Source: Azolla pinnata
Taxonomy: Eukaryota; Streptophyta; Polypodiopsida; Salviniales; Salviniaceae
DNA length: 64,000 nt
Direction: 5' to 3'
NCBI GenBank assembly: GCA_037176905.1
Contig: JBBBWG010020556.1
Span: 9,416 to 73,415 of the forward strand
Each line of letters starts with the position of its first letter. Within the stretch, counting starts at the first letter, position 1. Below are positions 45,347-57,500 of this stretch, one piece after another. Both the position numbers and the translations under genes were made by a program. The notes under the pieces were generated by a model that saw nothing but the letters and a program-made list of their open reading frames with translations, was not told the origin of the DNA and made no database searches.

Positions 45347-46455
45347 TCACCTCGCTATACAGTAATCAAGATGCCGATTCACTCGAGAGTTGAAAGTTAT
45401 ATCATGTATATCTACGGGAATCACTGCACCGCAAATTGGACAATTTGGATACCGTTCTGAAAAATGTCAAAAAGCCAAACAAACATGAAGGACATCAAAA
45501 CGTCATTTTCTCCCTGGTTGAATCCATGAAATATGATTGACAGCACAACTACACTTGCATGTGTACCAGATTAGTATGTAAATGACAGGCAATGAGTATA
45601 TGTCAATCTAAACCCTAGGAACTGATAGCCAACAACATATCTCACCAACATTTGATCTTTTCTACATTTTTCACATCCTGAAAACTAACAGCTAAATAAA
45701 CTGAAGTACCTTTATCCGTATACACAAAAACGAAATTTCACATCGTATAGATAGAAATTACCCTGGTGAGCTTTGAATCTTTTAGATCTCCGTCCATCAT
45801 CACCACCTTCAGTTCTAGCTACACCTCCTTCACCATCACTAAGCACTCCCTCTTTGGAACTCTTGAGATGCATCTTCTGATGGGTACTATTGTCCCTTCG
45901 ATGTAATGATGGGTTACTTGAATCATCAACCATAGAGTTATTGCTCATTTTGTCGCTGTTAGATGGATCCTTGGCATCATGATCCATCGATGACGTGAAG
46001 ACATCGTTGGAGCTTATCTTCTCATCAACGATGTGGGAATTCAGGGTCATATTCTCACATTGCACAATCTCTTCTTCCTTCACCTCCTCGATAAATCGAG
46101 AATTCTCTTGAGAAATGTCTTCTTCTCTATCCTCATTGAATTTAGGTTTATGTTGAGAAATCCCTTCTTCCACAACACCCTCAGGTCTGAGGATCACTAA
46201 TGTTTTCGGGGCAGATTCAATGTGACTTTCAACCTCAAGCACATGCCTTTTCCTCTTTCTAACCAATGGCTCAACATCCTTTTCATCTTCCTCAGGTTCA
46301 AAAGCACACCAGTTCTTCCATCCTATGATCACTGCGTATTGAGGTGAGTCAATGTGGCGAGCACGTATGAACTTCCGCTTTGCTTTTTCATTCAGCTTGT
46401 CAGAAAGACATGTTTCGTCTCTGCATCTCCTCTTTACAGCCTCCTGGTATTCCAT
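45347..46455 (-). CDS. Unrecognised basic protein ending in a UBZ4-like zinc finger
   Basis: Exons 46455-45762 and 45456-45347 join at CAG G|GTAATT ... TTTTTCAG|AA, in phase; 267 aa. The N-terminus is basic (KLNEKAKRKFIRARH) with a short YAVIIGWKNWCAFEPEEDE stretch. The middle is charged and Ser/Asn-rich with no domain I recognise. KRKRH (about residue 67) and RRSKRFK near the junction are candidate nuclear localisation signals. The last exon encodes CPICG followed, after about 17 residues, by NRHLDYC: a C-x2-C...H-x3-C finger in the style of Rad18/UBZ4 ubiquitin-binding fingers, at the very C-terminus. UBZ4 fingers occur in DNA-damage-response proteins, so a nuclear ubiquitin-reader role is plausible but inferred. 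A 5' UTR exon near 47300 (donor GTAAGT) is possible. Confidence 0.72.
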
Positions 46456-48438
46456 TGACCAAAATCACATGATCTTCTGAAGCCGTTGCACCGTACCATT
46501 GCTACAAGCAAGTTTTGGAGATTGAACTAAATCAATTTCGTAAAAAAAGGACCTCTTAACTACTTGAATCACAGACAAGAAATGGCTCATCAATCTCTAC
46601 ACATTAAAAAGAGGCACACTCGATGCATACGAATCAGACAAGCATACATACAGCAAAAAAAGCCTCACTAATCTCCGATAAATGCATGTATGGATACACA
46701 ACGAAGGGGTGCAGATTATCTGCTAATTACTCTGGACTTACAACGGATGTCTTTATTTCTTTCTAAGGATACACACACAGAGAAGATGCCTCATACAGGC
46801 CTATTCATATGTATAGAAATGCACCTCTACATACATATACAAATGAACCTAAACATGAATATGCCTACCTATACACGCACACTTGAAATAGCAGATTTCA
46901 AACTGTTCTAACAGAACCTTCTCTGATGTGGGTTTTAGAAGAAAATTGGGAGAACAGAAATTCGTCTTTTGTCTTTTGCCAAGGCAGGTGTAGCTGATGA
47001 GAGTCGGCAAGAACAAGACGTGAACTACTGTTCTTCAGGAGGAGAGAGGTTGGCGGAAAGAAGCGAAACGTTCTTCTTCTTCTTCTTCTTCTTCTCCTTC
47101 TCCTTCTCCTTCCTCCTCCTCCTCCCTCAATCCAATTCCTTGTTTTTCTTTTTGCAATCTGAAAGCTTCTCAGATTTGGGTTCCAAATGATACAAGCAAC
47201 GGGGGAGGATGGAGGTTCTAGGTCTCCGTCTTTGATTTCACGACGAGAGAGGCTAACTTTTAACAGTGCGATTCGACTAAAGAAGGGTTTAAGAACTTAC
47301 TTCTGCATTTTCCGCTGCGCCCAGCGAGAATCAGGGATGCGGCGGCGCAGAGATAACCATGGCTTCTCCTTCTCCTCCTCTCCTTCCTTGCTCGCCGTCT
47401 TCTGACACTTCAGTACAGGTCTACTGACATGCCTATGGCAATGTATGTATGCATCCAGCAGCACATAAGAGCATGCGCATGCGGATGTGGGTTGATTCCT
47501 GTATGCGAATGTGTGCCTGTGTTAGATGCAGGATCTGTACATGTGGAATCTGCATCTGTTGGCGTTTTTAGCCAGGTTTGGAAGACGGCAAATTCTGTAA
47601 AACCACAATTTTCTTCACGAAATAGCACAGCCTCTAAGATCAAGAATTAGATGATCGATTTTCTGCCCGATGACTAGCTCATCTAAGGCATCATTCCGAG
47701 AATGAAATGCATTCATTCTCCTTCGATGAACGGGAATTCGGTTCACATATTACCTTCCTTCACCCCTTACAGATGCCCAAAAACTGTAACCTTTTTAATG
47801 GATTGATTTAGATATCGATCACTTTGCTCAAAGCTCTAGGGACACAGAATCTGGAAATGCCTCATTTATGCTGCCACAGAAGCATACTTTGCAAAACCTC
47901 CGATCTTCTGAAGCAAATTTTCCTAAAAGTCAATCTGAAGTTACAGATACAAATTAGCAACTGATCAAGAATGCAGTTGATAATTGTGGGCGATAGAATC
48001 ACATGTGACAAATAGGGGTTGCAAGGCACCGTTTTTTATTTTTGCTTTAAACAGACGGAGGATTCACTGAAGTTTAGCACGACGATAATAATGAAGGGGA
48101 CCCTATTTTTTTTCAGATGAACCCCGAAATCCTAAACTTCTGCAGAGCCTTTACTGTCCAAATTGTGATTTGAGACTCCCTACATTCTTCACTTTTCATC
48201 CATCAGCTCCAAAATAAGCTGTTGACACTTATTTGATTGTGTATTCGAGTTGGCTCAGGTTTCCTCTGATAAGTTGTGCAGATAGGGATGGAGAAAAGGA
48301 GAAGTACAAGCCTGCATTTCATATATCAGTAAACTGCATTTAGTTCCAGATTCTCAGTAACTTTCTTCGTCATGCACACTATAGGAAACAGAAACAAGAA
48401 ACAGATGATGCAAGAAAGATAAAAGATATCAAATTTGA
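46456..48438. other. Intergenic, upstream of the zinc-finger gene
   Basis: A TTC/CTC tract lies at about 47070-47130. ACATACATA-like and GCATGCG-like short runs also occur (46840-46880, 47440-47520). No gene was seen. A candidate extra last exon of the NIPA gene (minus strand, near 48310-48230) is noted with that gene. Confidence 0.45.
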
Positions 48439-51071
48439 TCAATTCTTAGACTTACTTATCTCGAAGGGGTCGTATTCTCCGAGATTCTTTGTTGCAAGTA
48501 ACAGAATCATTCCCGATAGGATAATAAAAAATCCGCACACTTCCGAAAGAATGCTTGTAGTGGATTGATCATGCCATGTCTGACATAACATAATGGTATT
48601 AGAAAAGAGCAGTCATGTAATTAGGAGACTTTTAAGCAGTTTCAAAACATGTTCTGCAGCGCTTTGTACTTGTCAAAACCCTAAACTCTCTTTTTGATCT
48701 TCCTGAAACTTCTAATCCCAGTTCATAGAAATTTTGGATGATAAATGTGATCAATATCACATTTGCACATCGATCCAAACCTGTTGGGAATCGTTCCTGA
48801 CCATAAATTACTTGGTGAAAAAAAGTATTGCTTCCAGTTTATTATTTATTACAATTGCTACAGGATTTCCCATTCTTACCTTGTACATTATAACACTTGC
48901 GAAGATTGTGAATGATGTGAACATTACATAGTATATAAGAGAGACCACGGCTGTATCAAAAATATCAAGAGCCTGCGATCACTGCAAGATATTTATTCAG
49001 ATGATCTTGAAACGCTACCTATTTTACATCACACATATACAACTTTACTTCACAATTTGCCACAAAAAAATTCACCTTATTCAAGTAATTCATTTGTGTT
49101 AATCCACAAGCAATAACCATAGCCAAGAACACCCAACTGTATGGATAGAACATTTGATTTTGTCCTTCTAAAGTCAATCGGATAGCAATTCCAAGTGCCC
49201 TCACGCTCATTACCTATACCATTGCAAACGTTCAAATCATTTGATCATTGAGCTAAGAATAGTTTAGAAGCAAAAATAGGAAAGGTTAAGTACATATTGC
49301 AACATACCATGAGGGAACCTGCAAGCGAACAAATAGTAATACACACTAATACATGTTTCCGCCCATAGTGGGGTACAAGAAAGAGGATAAAAACCAGTGC
49401 AGTAGCAAATACTGACAGTGCATACACCACAAAAGCTGCAGATAAGAAATTAATATGATAAGAATTAAAGGACACAGCAACCAGCATAAACACCAAAATA
49501 GCCCATTTCTTGGTGGGCATTTAGCAAAAACATCTTTAACTTCATTGGAATAACTTTAATTACGAAAATATTGACTACTACAAATTCTATTTTTACTGAA
49601 TTTTGGAAACTTGGGGTACTCTGGTAATCACACTTTAAACAAGATATCAGTATTTTCCGTTTCTTTTTTCCCATACAGATTTGTTGAATCTTTTCTTTTA
49701 ATATTTGATATTACCTGGTTGAGTTGCAAGTTCCCAAATCTCTTTAACGGAGGTGATGGTAGTTTCAGTGGGGGCATGCATTGCCATTATAACAGCACCC
49801 ACCACAGACAGAAAACAACCCAAGATTCCAAGAGCATGGAGCTTCTCCCCCAGAAAGACATGAGCGAGAACAGCACTGCGCAAAGAAATCAAATATTGTA
49901 CCTTAAAGACATACCAAATGCAAAAAGAACAGCATTTATTTTGTGAAAATTAAATCATTGTGGCTTGCACATGAAAGAACAAATCTTATAATACATTCAA
50001 CAAACCAAATTTAAGCAACGTACTAAGGTATACATGCATGTCTTATGGTTGAAATCTATCAAAATCTTACTTTGAATCAGATATTCCAATAATAACAATT
50101 CTACCTTATTATTATGCTTCCGGCGCCAAGTGGGGTTACGAGAACAGCAGGGGCAAATGCATATGCTGCAAAATTCGCGATCTCTCCAACTATCACTGGA
50201 AAAACTCAGAAAAACAAAACAATGAAGATGAGATCATCCTAATTATCTCTAAACAAGGAACCTGATGCAACATTATTATCTTCTCTTTCAAAAAAGAAAA
50301 GGTTTTTTGCTTGGGTTTCCTGCCTAATTCTCCTGTATATCCAATGACCATTTGGGAATTCATTGCTCAAGAATGAAAGGTCTATATGCACCGCAAAATC
50401 CACTATGCTCAAATCCAAACAAAGGGATATATTCCTGGAGGTTTCCCGATAGTCGGATTCAGGATCCGTTCACATCTTGAATTTCAATAAAGAATCAGAA
50501 GAATGCTGCTGGATCAATGCAGGTTTTAATGTAAGCCATTTCAGGTATCAACGTGCCATCATGGACTTTTCTACACAGCTTTGGGTTGATACATAGGGCT
50601 ATTAAGAGATCTAATGCTATCAAGCAAGACAAAAAGAGGCTTTCTTTCAAGATATGAGCGAATTCAAAAGTGTAGCTTGAATTTCAAAAGTCCCGGAGAA
50701 TCTCAAAACCAATAGCACTTAGGTCGACCAACTACTTATATAAATATGTAAATAAAAAAACGAATAATGGCAAGAATTCACGATTACAGAAAGAAAAGAA
50801 AAACAAAATACAATTCACAAGTGTGAGTGTGAAAGAGGAAAAATAATTTGCTATTCAAAAGAAGACAATTTGCTATTGAATATACCCAAAATTCTTACTT
50901 GTGATCATTCCTGCCCACCATAAAGGCTCCAATAGATAAGAATGCCCGCCTGAACCTGGGATATCATGCAGAGGGATAAAATAATAAAATCAGTGCACAA
51001 CCACCTACAACCAAATATGCTCTAAAGTCATCCGTACACCTATATACATTATAGGAAAATTCATATATATA

Positions 51072-51109
<38 letters not shown>

Positions 51110-51432
51110 AATGTGCACCTCTATACAGCCAATAGAATGTATATACATCAGAAGAAGATTAACCTCAAATATGAACATCTGGATGCAGATATCATGCACA
51201 GATGAGAAATTCAGTTCAGATATAAAGCAATGCGCATATATATATATACGTGTGGGCTTAGAGTACCTGCAGCGAGGCCAATGACTCCTGCCCTTTTGAG
51301 GCCTTTCTTCTTCATGATAAAGCTAGATCCGATGAAGAAGCACGATCCGAGGGCAAGAGACAAGCCTACGACATTCCCTGCGACAGTTGTGGTAGAAGAA
51401 GAGGTAGAAGAAGGCGAAAAGGAAGAGGCCAT
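48439..51432 (-). CDS. NIPA-type magnesium transporter
   Basis: Eight exons: 51432-51267, 50955-50899, 50195-50105, 49875-49715, 49435-49308, 49213-49076, 48972-48880 and 48579-48439. All are GT-AG and keep phase; 324 aa, typical of NIPA (DUF803), a multipass membrane family linked to Mg2+ transport. Recognisable blocks in order: NVVGLSLALGSCFFIGSSFI, YLLEPLWWAGMITMIVGEIA, NFAAYAFAPAVLVTPLGAGS, SAVLAHVFLGEKLHALGILG, TSVKEIWELATQPAFVVYAL, CSLAGSLMVMSVRALGIAI, CGLTQMNYLNKALDIFDTAV, YYVMFTSFTIFASVIMYK and VCGFFIILSGMILLLATKN. Nine hydrophobic segments can be counted roughly. The N-terminal Ser/Thr run is low complexity. The 3' end is uncertain: read-through stops at 48439, but GAGATAA|GTAAGT inside the last exon is a good donor and could splice to an exon near 48310. 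Confidence 0.92.
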
Positions 51433-53082
51433 GCGTGTGTATCTTCTACCCCCTCTCTCTATCACTCTCTGTCCCTGCCTAGTTCAATTTCTGCACGTCC
51501 TGTGGGAATTGGGTTTCTGCAACTTCTCCTTCTGAGCATTTCTGGCGTGATGGGTCTTCTTCTTCCCCCCTGCCTCCTCCTCCTCCTCCTCCTCCTCCTC
51601 CTCTGTTCTTCTCCTCCTCTGTTCTTTCACTCTGTTTTTCTTATGTGCAAAATGCCCACCATGTACATGACTAGTATTTGTCAAGACATTGGCTCTCTAT
51701 CAATCTGGCAAAAACCACAAATTTTTCTATTTCCATTACACCACTAGATCTGATCTGGGAAATCCAAGCTATGGAGCCCACCGATGATTCTCGCAAGGAT
51801 CGTCGAGAACGCTTTTATCGAGAGGGCATTGTGGGGATCCAATCTAGAAACCAGCTTTCGATCGGTCCGATTCGCCCAACGAGTTCCCAATCTCCTAGCA
51901 TCAAGCATCTGCGATGACCCAGCTCTTGTCAATTACGGGCTCCATCGAAACACGAGAGTTTGTGCATTAACTTTTCTTTCACCGCTGTTTTCTCGATATA
52001 TCAGCATATTTGATGCCGGCTTTAGAGGTGATACACATGTAAGTGAGCTTCGCATGTAACCCCTACATGAACTGGCACAAAAGGCCCGAAGGGTACAATC
52101 TATAGAGCAAATCTAAGCTTAGAAAAGGGTATGCATGATCATCAAACTGAACGGGCGATAACATTGGCATCTGATAGCAGAATCAGACGATTTTGAAGTG
52201 CCAGAAGTAGAGTTTCGAAAGCAGAATCATGACCTCAAAATTTGCTTCACCAGGCATCGTATTTTAAACGAAGAATGCAAGTGGGAAAACAGCTGCTATC
52301 TATACAACACCAACCAATGGCCAACACCACCTCATTGCAGACTATACAACTCTTCTTGCATTTTGTATCATTTGAACCCACTTCCAAACATCTGATTCAC
52401 ATCAAAAGCACTAGCTGCAACCTAATGAAAGATAGAGAGAACGCTAGCAACTATATAAAACAACTTGATAATGAACTTTGATCATCATCCCCCCTTGCAA
52501 ATGAAGGAGAGATATTGCTTGAGATAAACCATGGCCATGCAACAAACACAATGGATCACAACTTATCCAAGTGCACTTGGTCCATATCCCAAAAGGTTGT
52601 CCACATGTTTTACGGTATATTGAAAACAGATAAGAATGGAATACAAATAAGAATAGAGGTGCAATTCCAGGATACACCCATTGCTTACCAATTTCGACAT
52701 CATTTTGCTGCAATATTACACTATTCCTGTGATATCAACAACAGCCCCAAAGATTACACTATTCTTAACGATATCCATAACGCTGCCCTACAAATTCATG
52801 AACATGAGACCTTCGCTTCAAAAACTAAAAAAAGAAATATCATGGAAGTAAAATGCTGATTCATTTTCAAAATCAAGGGTTGGCTGTTTTTTTGCCTTTT
52901 TGCCTTTTGGTTAGGGAAAGCAGCATGGATTCTTGAACGTTCTAATCCGATATATAAAGGGAACTGAATGCCTAGTACCTTTCTTTTGGGTGGGTTAGGG
53001 CAGGGAGGGGCAGGGGGAGGAGCTCGCAGCGTTTACTGCTCTTCGAATCTCTAAAACAAATATATATAGGAAGCTGGAATGC
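51433..53082. other. Intergenic, NIPA promoter side
   Basis: A (CTC)n tract lies at about 51570-51605 just upstream of the NIPA ATG; it reads GAG on the gene strand. The remainder lies between the NIPA 5' end and the Dr1 3' end. No gene was recognised. Confidence 0.5.
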
Positions 53083-55367
53083 CTAGTCTTCCTCATGTTT
53101 TGGTAATGATAAGTTACCACTTTTCATTCGTTCTCGCGCCTCGGCAAACATTCTTTTCTGCTCAGCGACAGCTTCCTCCTCGCTCATCATCTTGTAATCA
53201 CTGCCCCATTTTCCACTCGCTCTGCCCGTGTCCTACATATTTTGATTCAGCACACAAAATTCGTTCACAGACCCGAACATTTAAGAATACCAAAGATTAC
53301 TTACCATAGATTCTCGTTTATGCTCATTTAGGGCAAGTTGAACCTCCTCCATATAGCTTTTGAATCCCAAATCCTATCGCAAGCCAAAAAAACCATTTCC
53401 AACTTTTTCTTGCAAAGAAATACAAGTTGCATTCCTCACTCTATAAGAGGACCCTATTCCTCTATTGCGAGGAGGCAAGAAGAATTGGTACCTTTTTAAT
53501 CATTAAATCAGTCTCTGTATTAATTCATTTTCAAAGAGCAAAGATCCATATGACACACTAAAACTAGGACATCCACAAGATACTGTTAGACCAACTTTGT
53601 GGTGTCAAAACTTTTTAGTTCACAATAGGTTCTGTGAAATAATGCCAGATTACCATCAGAGGAACAATCAAAAATAAAATGCCAAAGGAAAGGGATGCAA
53701 TGAAAATCAATCAGCAGGATGCACGACCCAGAAACTCAAATGCCACTGGATAATACCCTTTAATCTCCAAATGTGACTATGTCACTCCTCACCCTGATAT
53801 TTGACGAGGATAGGATCTCTTGTATGTCTCATAATTTGCATGGCCATGAATACATAAGAACTCATGAATGTAAGTGAACATAACATATTTCAGTGTAATA
53901 ACAACAGAAAAGACAGATCAAGTTGTTTCAGAGGTCAAACAAATATTCTACAAGAAATCTTTGAAACTCTTCCTTCACCTTTGCATCCATATAGTGTATG
54001 ATCATTATATCCTTGGTAAATAGCATCAGTCCTGTCATCTTGTTTCCCTGAAGAAAACTGAAGCTAATTTGTCTACCTTCCATACTACTGCTCATTCTCA
54101 GCTTCTGCTAATAATCGAGCATTCACATGTAAACTCTAGCAGCTACACTCTAAACTGATGTTATATTCTGCCATTATGGAGAGTAAAATAGTCAGGTTTT
54201 TGAGTCGAATATTATCAACTGCAAAAGCACCGAACATTGCATCGATATGAAATATGAATACAGTAGATGGAGGTTATGGAAAGATACCACAATGTGCAGC
54301 GTGCTACTGAATGATTGAATTGACATGGCAGAAAACAATAAAGCTCAGTAAGCTGACAATGTGGGAAATAGTCAAAAAACTTCCAGCAGGGGCCAAATCA
54401 GAAGGATATAGGAAAACATCCTCTTTACAGGAAATGAGACAATTATGTCAAGACAAAAGTCGTTGAGTTGTAAATTATATTTAAAGAGGAAGGAAAAAGG
54501 CGCCAGTACTTCAAAAAAGTGATAACAAAAGGACTCACATATACTCATGAACTAAATATCATTTGACAGAATGCATGTTTGAGTACTTAAAAAGGAAGTA
54601 GCACATTACCTCCAAAGCTTTTAGGACATGCTCTGGTGCTATAATCCTCTTATCTTGTTTACTGCAAATCTCATTTGATTCAGATGATATGAGGTTGATA
54701 AACTCTGCATAAAGATTACAAAATGGCATCACTTGTCGCTCTTTATGTAATAGGTTCTAAGACTATTTTATTATGCAAAAACCAAAAGAGGATATACCAA
54801 CGCAACATTCAACAAGGAGTTCTTGAGCATCTTTCGCTATCCGTACATGGCTGGGAAGCATTTCCTTGATTATTTTTAACATAGTTGCTGCGAATAAGAT
54901 TTAAAATGACTTAGAACTCTCCTTTGCTGCAAGTTTGTGATGCAACACTTGATATCATGATATATCCAAACTTAAGATTGTACACCAACAATACATTCTT
55001 TCATATTAATTTTCCTTCAAGAAAAGCCATACAAGATAACCATATCTGAAGATCAAGCACATTTCATCTATGTGCCATATATGTGAGATAGATTTGCGCG
55101 CTGAGATTGTGCCAATAATAAACCCATAATCACACGAAAAAATATTGAATTTTTCTAATTGAAATGAAAAAAAGGCAATCAATCAAATGCTTACACACAA
55201 GCTACGTGAAATATTCTGAAAACAAATACCATTACACACAAGCCTATTCTAGTTGATGGCCTAATCAACAATTGATAATGACTTCTTTGGGAATCCAAGC
55301 ATCCCTCGCATAAAGAAGATATCAAATTGATAGCATACCTTTTGGAAGCGATACATCTTCCTTTACT
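53083..55367 (-). CDS. DR1: Dr1 / NC2-beta transcriptional repressor (histone-fold), 5' end unresolved
   Basis: Subunit of negative cofactor 2, which binds TBP on promoters together with DRAP1/NC2-alpha through a histone-fold dimer. Exons on the minus strand: about 55367-55339 (VKEDVSLPK), 54887-54798 (ATMLKIIKEMLPSHVRIAKD, AQELLVECCV), 54704-54610 (EFINLISSESNEICSKQDKR, IIAPEHVLKALE), 53373-53305 (DLGFKSYMEEVQLALNEHKR) and 53232-53083 (SGKWGSDYKMMSEEEAVAEQ, KRMFAEARERMK ... stop). All junctions are GT-AG and in phase. The chain matches Arabidopsis Dr1 from KEDVSLPKAT to the end, though the tail is shorter. The start codon lies further upstream and was not found: no in-frame ATG precedes VKEDVSL in this exon. 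A 5' UTR exon with donor CGCAG|GTATTT near 57490 is plausible, giving a long first intron. Confidence 0.88.
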
Positions 55368-57500
55368 CTGCTAGCTATAGATGGATCCAGTTTGTTGGAA
55401 ATCCGGATCAACGAAATGAAGGAAAAAAATATCGTGAAGTTCCTGTATTTTAAATAGCTTGATCAATATTATACTTAAAAGTACAAGTATGATATCATAA
55501 CTCAACTTTAATGAAAACATGAACAAAGTTTGCACTCAAGTTATAGACACGATGATAGAAAACGACATAAACATGACATCCATCACATGCATTATGTTCA
55601 TCAAAATACACAAACACTAGTCAAGCATGTTACCAAAAATATTTCCGTTGTATTCTGTTAGAAAATGTGCTTTGATGGCTCATTGAAGGGATAACCAGTC
55701 CCGTTACGTGTCAACAAAAATAATAAGACAGGTTTAGATTTCTCTAAATGATCACTCTTAAAGAGATGCGGCTCTCATTTCAGGATCAAAGAGAGATCTT
55801 TAAGCTCAAAAATATTATAAGATTATCTTGCCTACATCCTCAGGTATATCTATGAGAGAGTAGATATAGCATATTCTGATCTTAAGCGTATATTTCATTG
55901 GTCAAAACATAAAGCTTATTTTGTGTGCAAAAGGTTCATCGGAAACTTTATAGCAGTGTGATTCTAAAGGAATTAATAGAAGTATAAAGTCGTCAATGGC
56001 CGGAGTCGTAAGTGCTATTACCAAATTGACTGTGAGCATGTATGGTAAGAAGATAGTCCATGAAGTACATGAACAGTCGTCTACAATGTTGCCTGGTAAG
56101 AAGATAGTCCTCTAAACCTCCCATTTCACTCTTACACAGATGGGTTTATTATCGGACTCTCATACAGATACGCATTCTTCCATCCATCATGTCCTATGCA
56201 TATTTCAAGATCTTCAACAAATGGATCCATCATATCATATCAATTAGACCATAGTGAACAAATTACGGCTGTTAACATCCAACAGAGAAGATGCTTCACT
56301 CTCTCTGGAGACTTCTTCATCATGGATCATCCCACGCTAAGGATCTTAGGATAGACTTTCAGCCCATTTAAGCCCACAATGAACGGTACGTCGCTAATTA
56401 AAACTACCAGGTAGTTTTATGGATATAATTATATTCGTTTCGGTCTCAAATCTTCATGTAGTTGTAATCTAGCCTTACAAGATGTTTTCCTGTTAAAAAC
56501 TGTCAAAATGTCATTGTTTCTTTCTTATGAGGTTATACTATAGCCATAAGGGTTCTAATTTAATACATTCTTAGCATTGAGCCGCATCCCAGCAGCAATA
56601 TCTCTAACTTAGTAGACTCGCTATAGCTTTGCTACCAAGAGCGCACGAATTTATTATAGATTTGCTACCAAAGATCCAATACAGCCCAAGTTATATATTT
56701 CTTTTTTTTTTCCTTTGTGTTTCTCTTTTTTTCCTTAAACAAGATTCCGCTTAATATTTAATAAACAACCATCCAAGGGCAAATTACAAGGCCAATAAGA
56801 AATAAGAAACCTAAATTTCCTGTACATGTCACCCTCCATGTCAAAAAAAAAACTTTTCATCTCCTCCGAACAAATCACTTTTGTCGATTTATCTGTGTCC
56901 AATAGAAAATTCCTGGTTGTACATCGTTTTATTTCTTGACCATCTTAATAAAGAAGGTCGGTTTGATGTATCTATCTACTAGATAGATTTTCAGGAAAAT
57001 CAGATAGATAAATCCATACAGTGCTAATTTCAACCAATCAATCAATCGCGAAAAACGACTTTATTTCTTTGTATAAGATCAGATGAAAATTGGAATGAAG
57101 TGGATCCCCTCATAGGAGACTATATTCTACCTCAACGGACCCAATGAAAGTTATTTCTCCTCTTCGATTGTGTGGGAAAGCTTCCGTGGGTCTTTTCTTT
57201 CAATGGAAGGGAGTGAATGTTTTTTCTTCCTCAGTTGAGGAACATCCTTCAGCGTGTGTTTGGTGCATAGCTTCAATAGGCCAGAATGAATTTAGGGTTT
57301 CCAGACGTTTCCGTTTCTGTTTGCTTTTGGCTAAGTAGCATCACGGGAGGCAAAAGAAGGCCTTTTTTTCTCTCTAGAAAGGAACTCAAAATTCACAAGA
57401 ACAAACGGGGGGAAGAAAAAGATTTTTAAAACAAACGATGAGGCGGAGAAGCAGGAGAAGTAAAAAAAAAAAACAAGAAAGCCAAATACCTGCGAAGATC
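55368..57500 (-). other. Probable 5' intron region of the Dr1 gene
   Basis: AT-rich, with no gene of its own recognised. It should contain the Dr1 initiation exon, which I could not identify with confidence. The minus-strand C/T-rich block ending at about 57490 (CCCTCCCTCCCTCC runs at about 57535-57570, then CGCAG|GTATTT) looks like a 5' UTR exon and donor. Confidence 0.4.
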
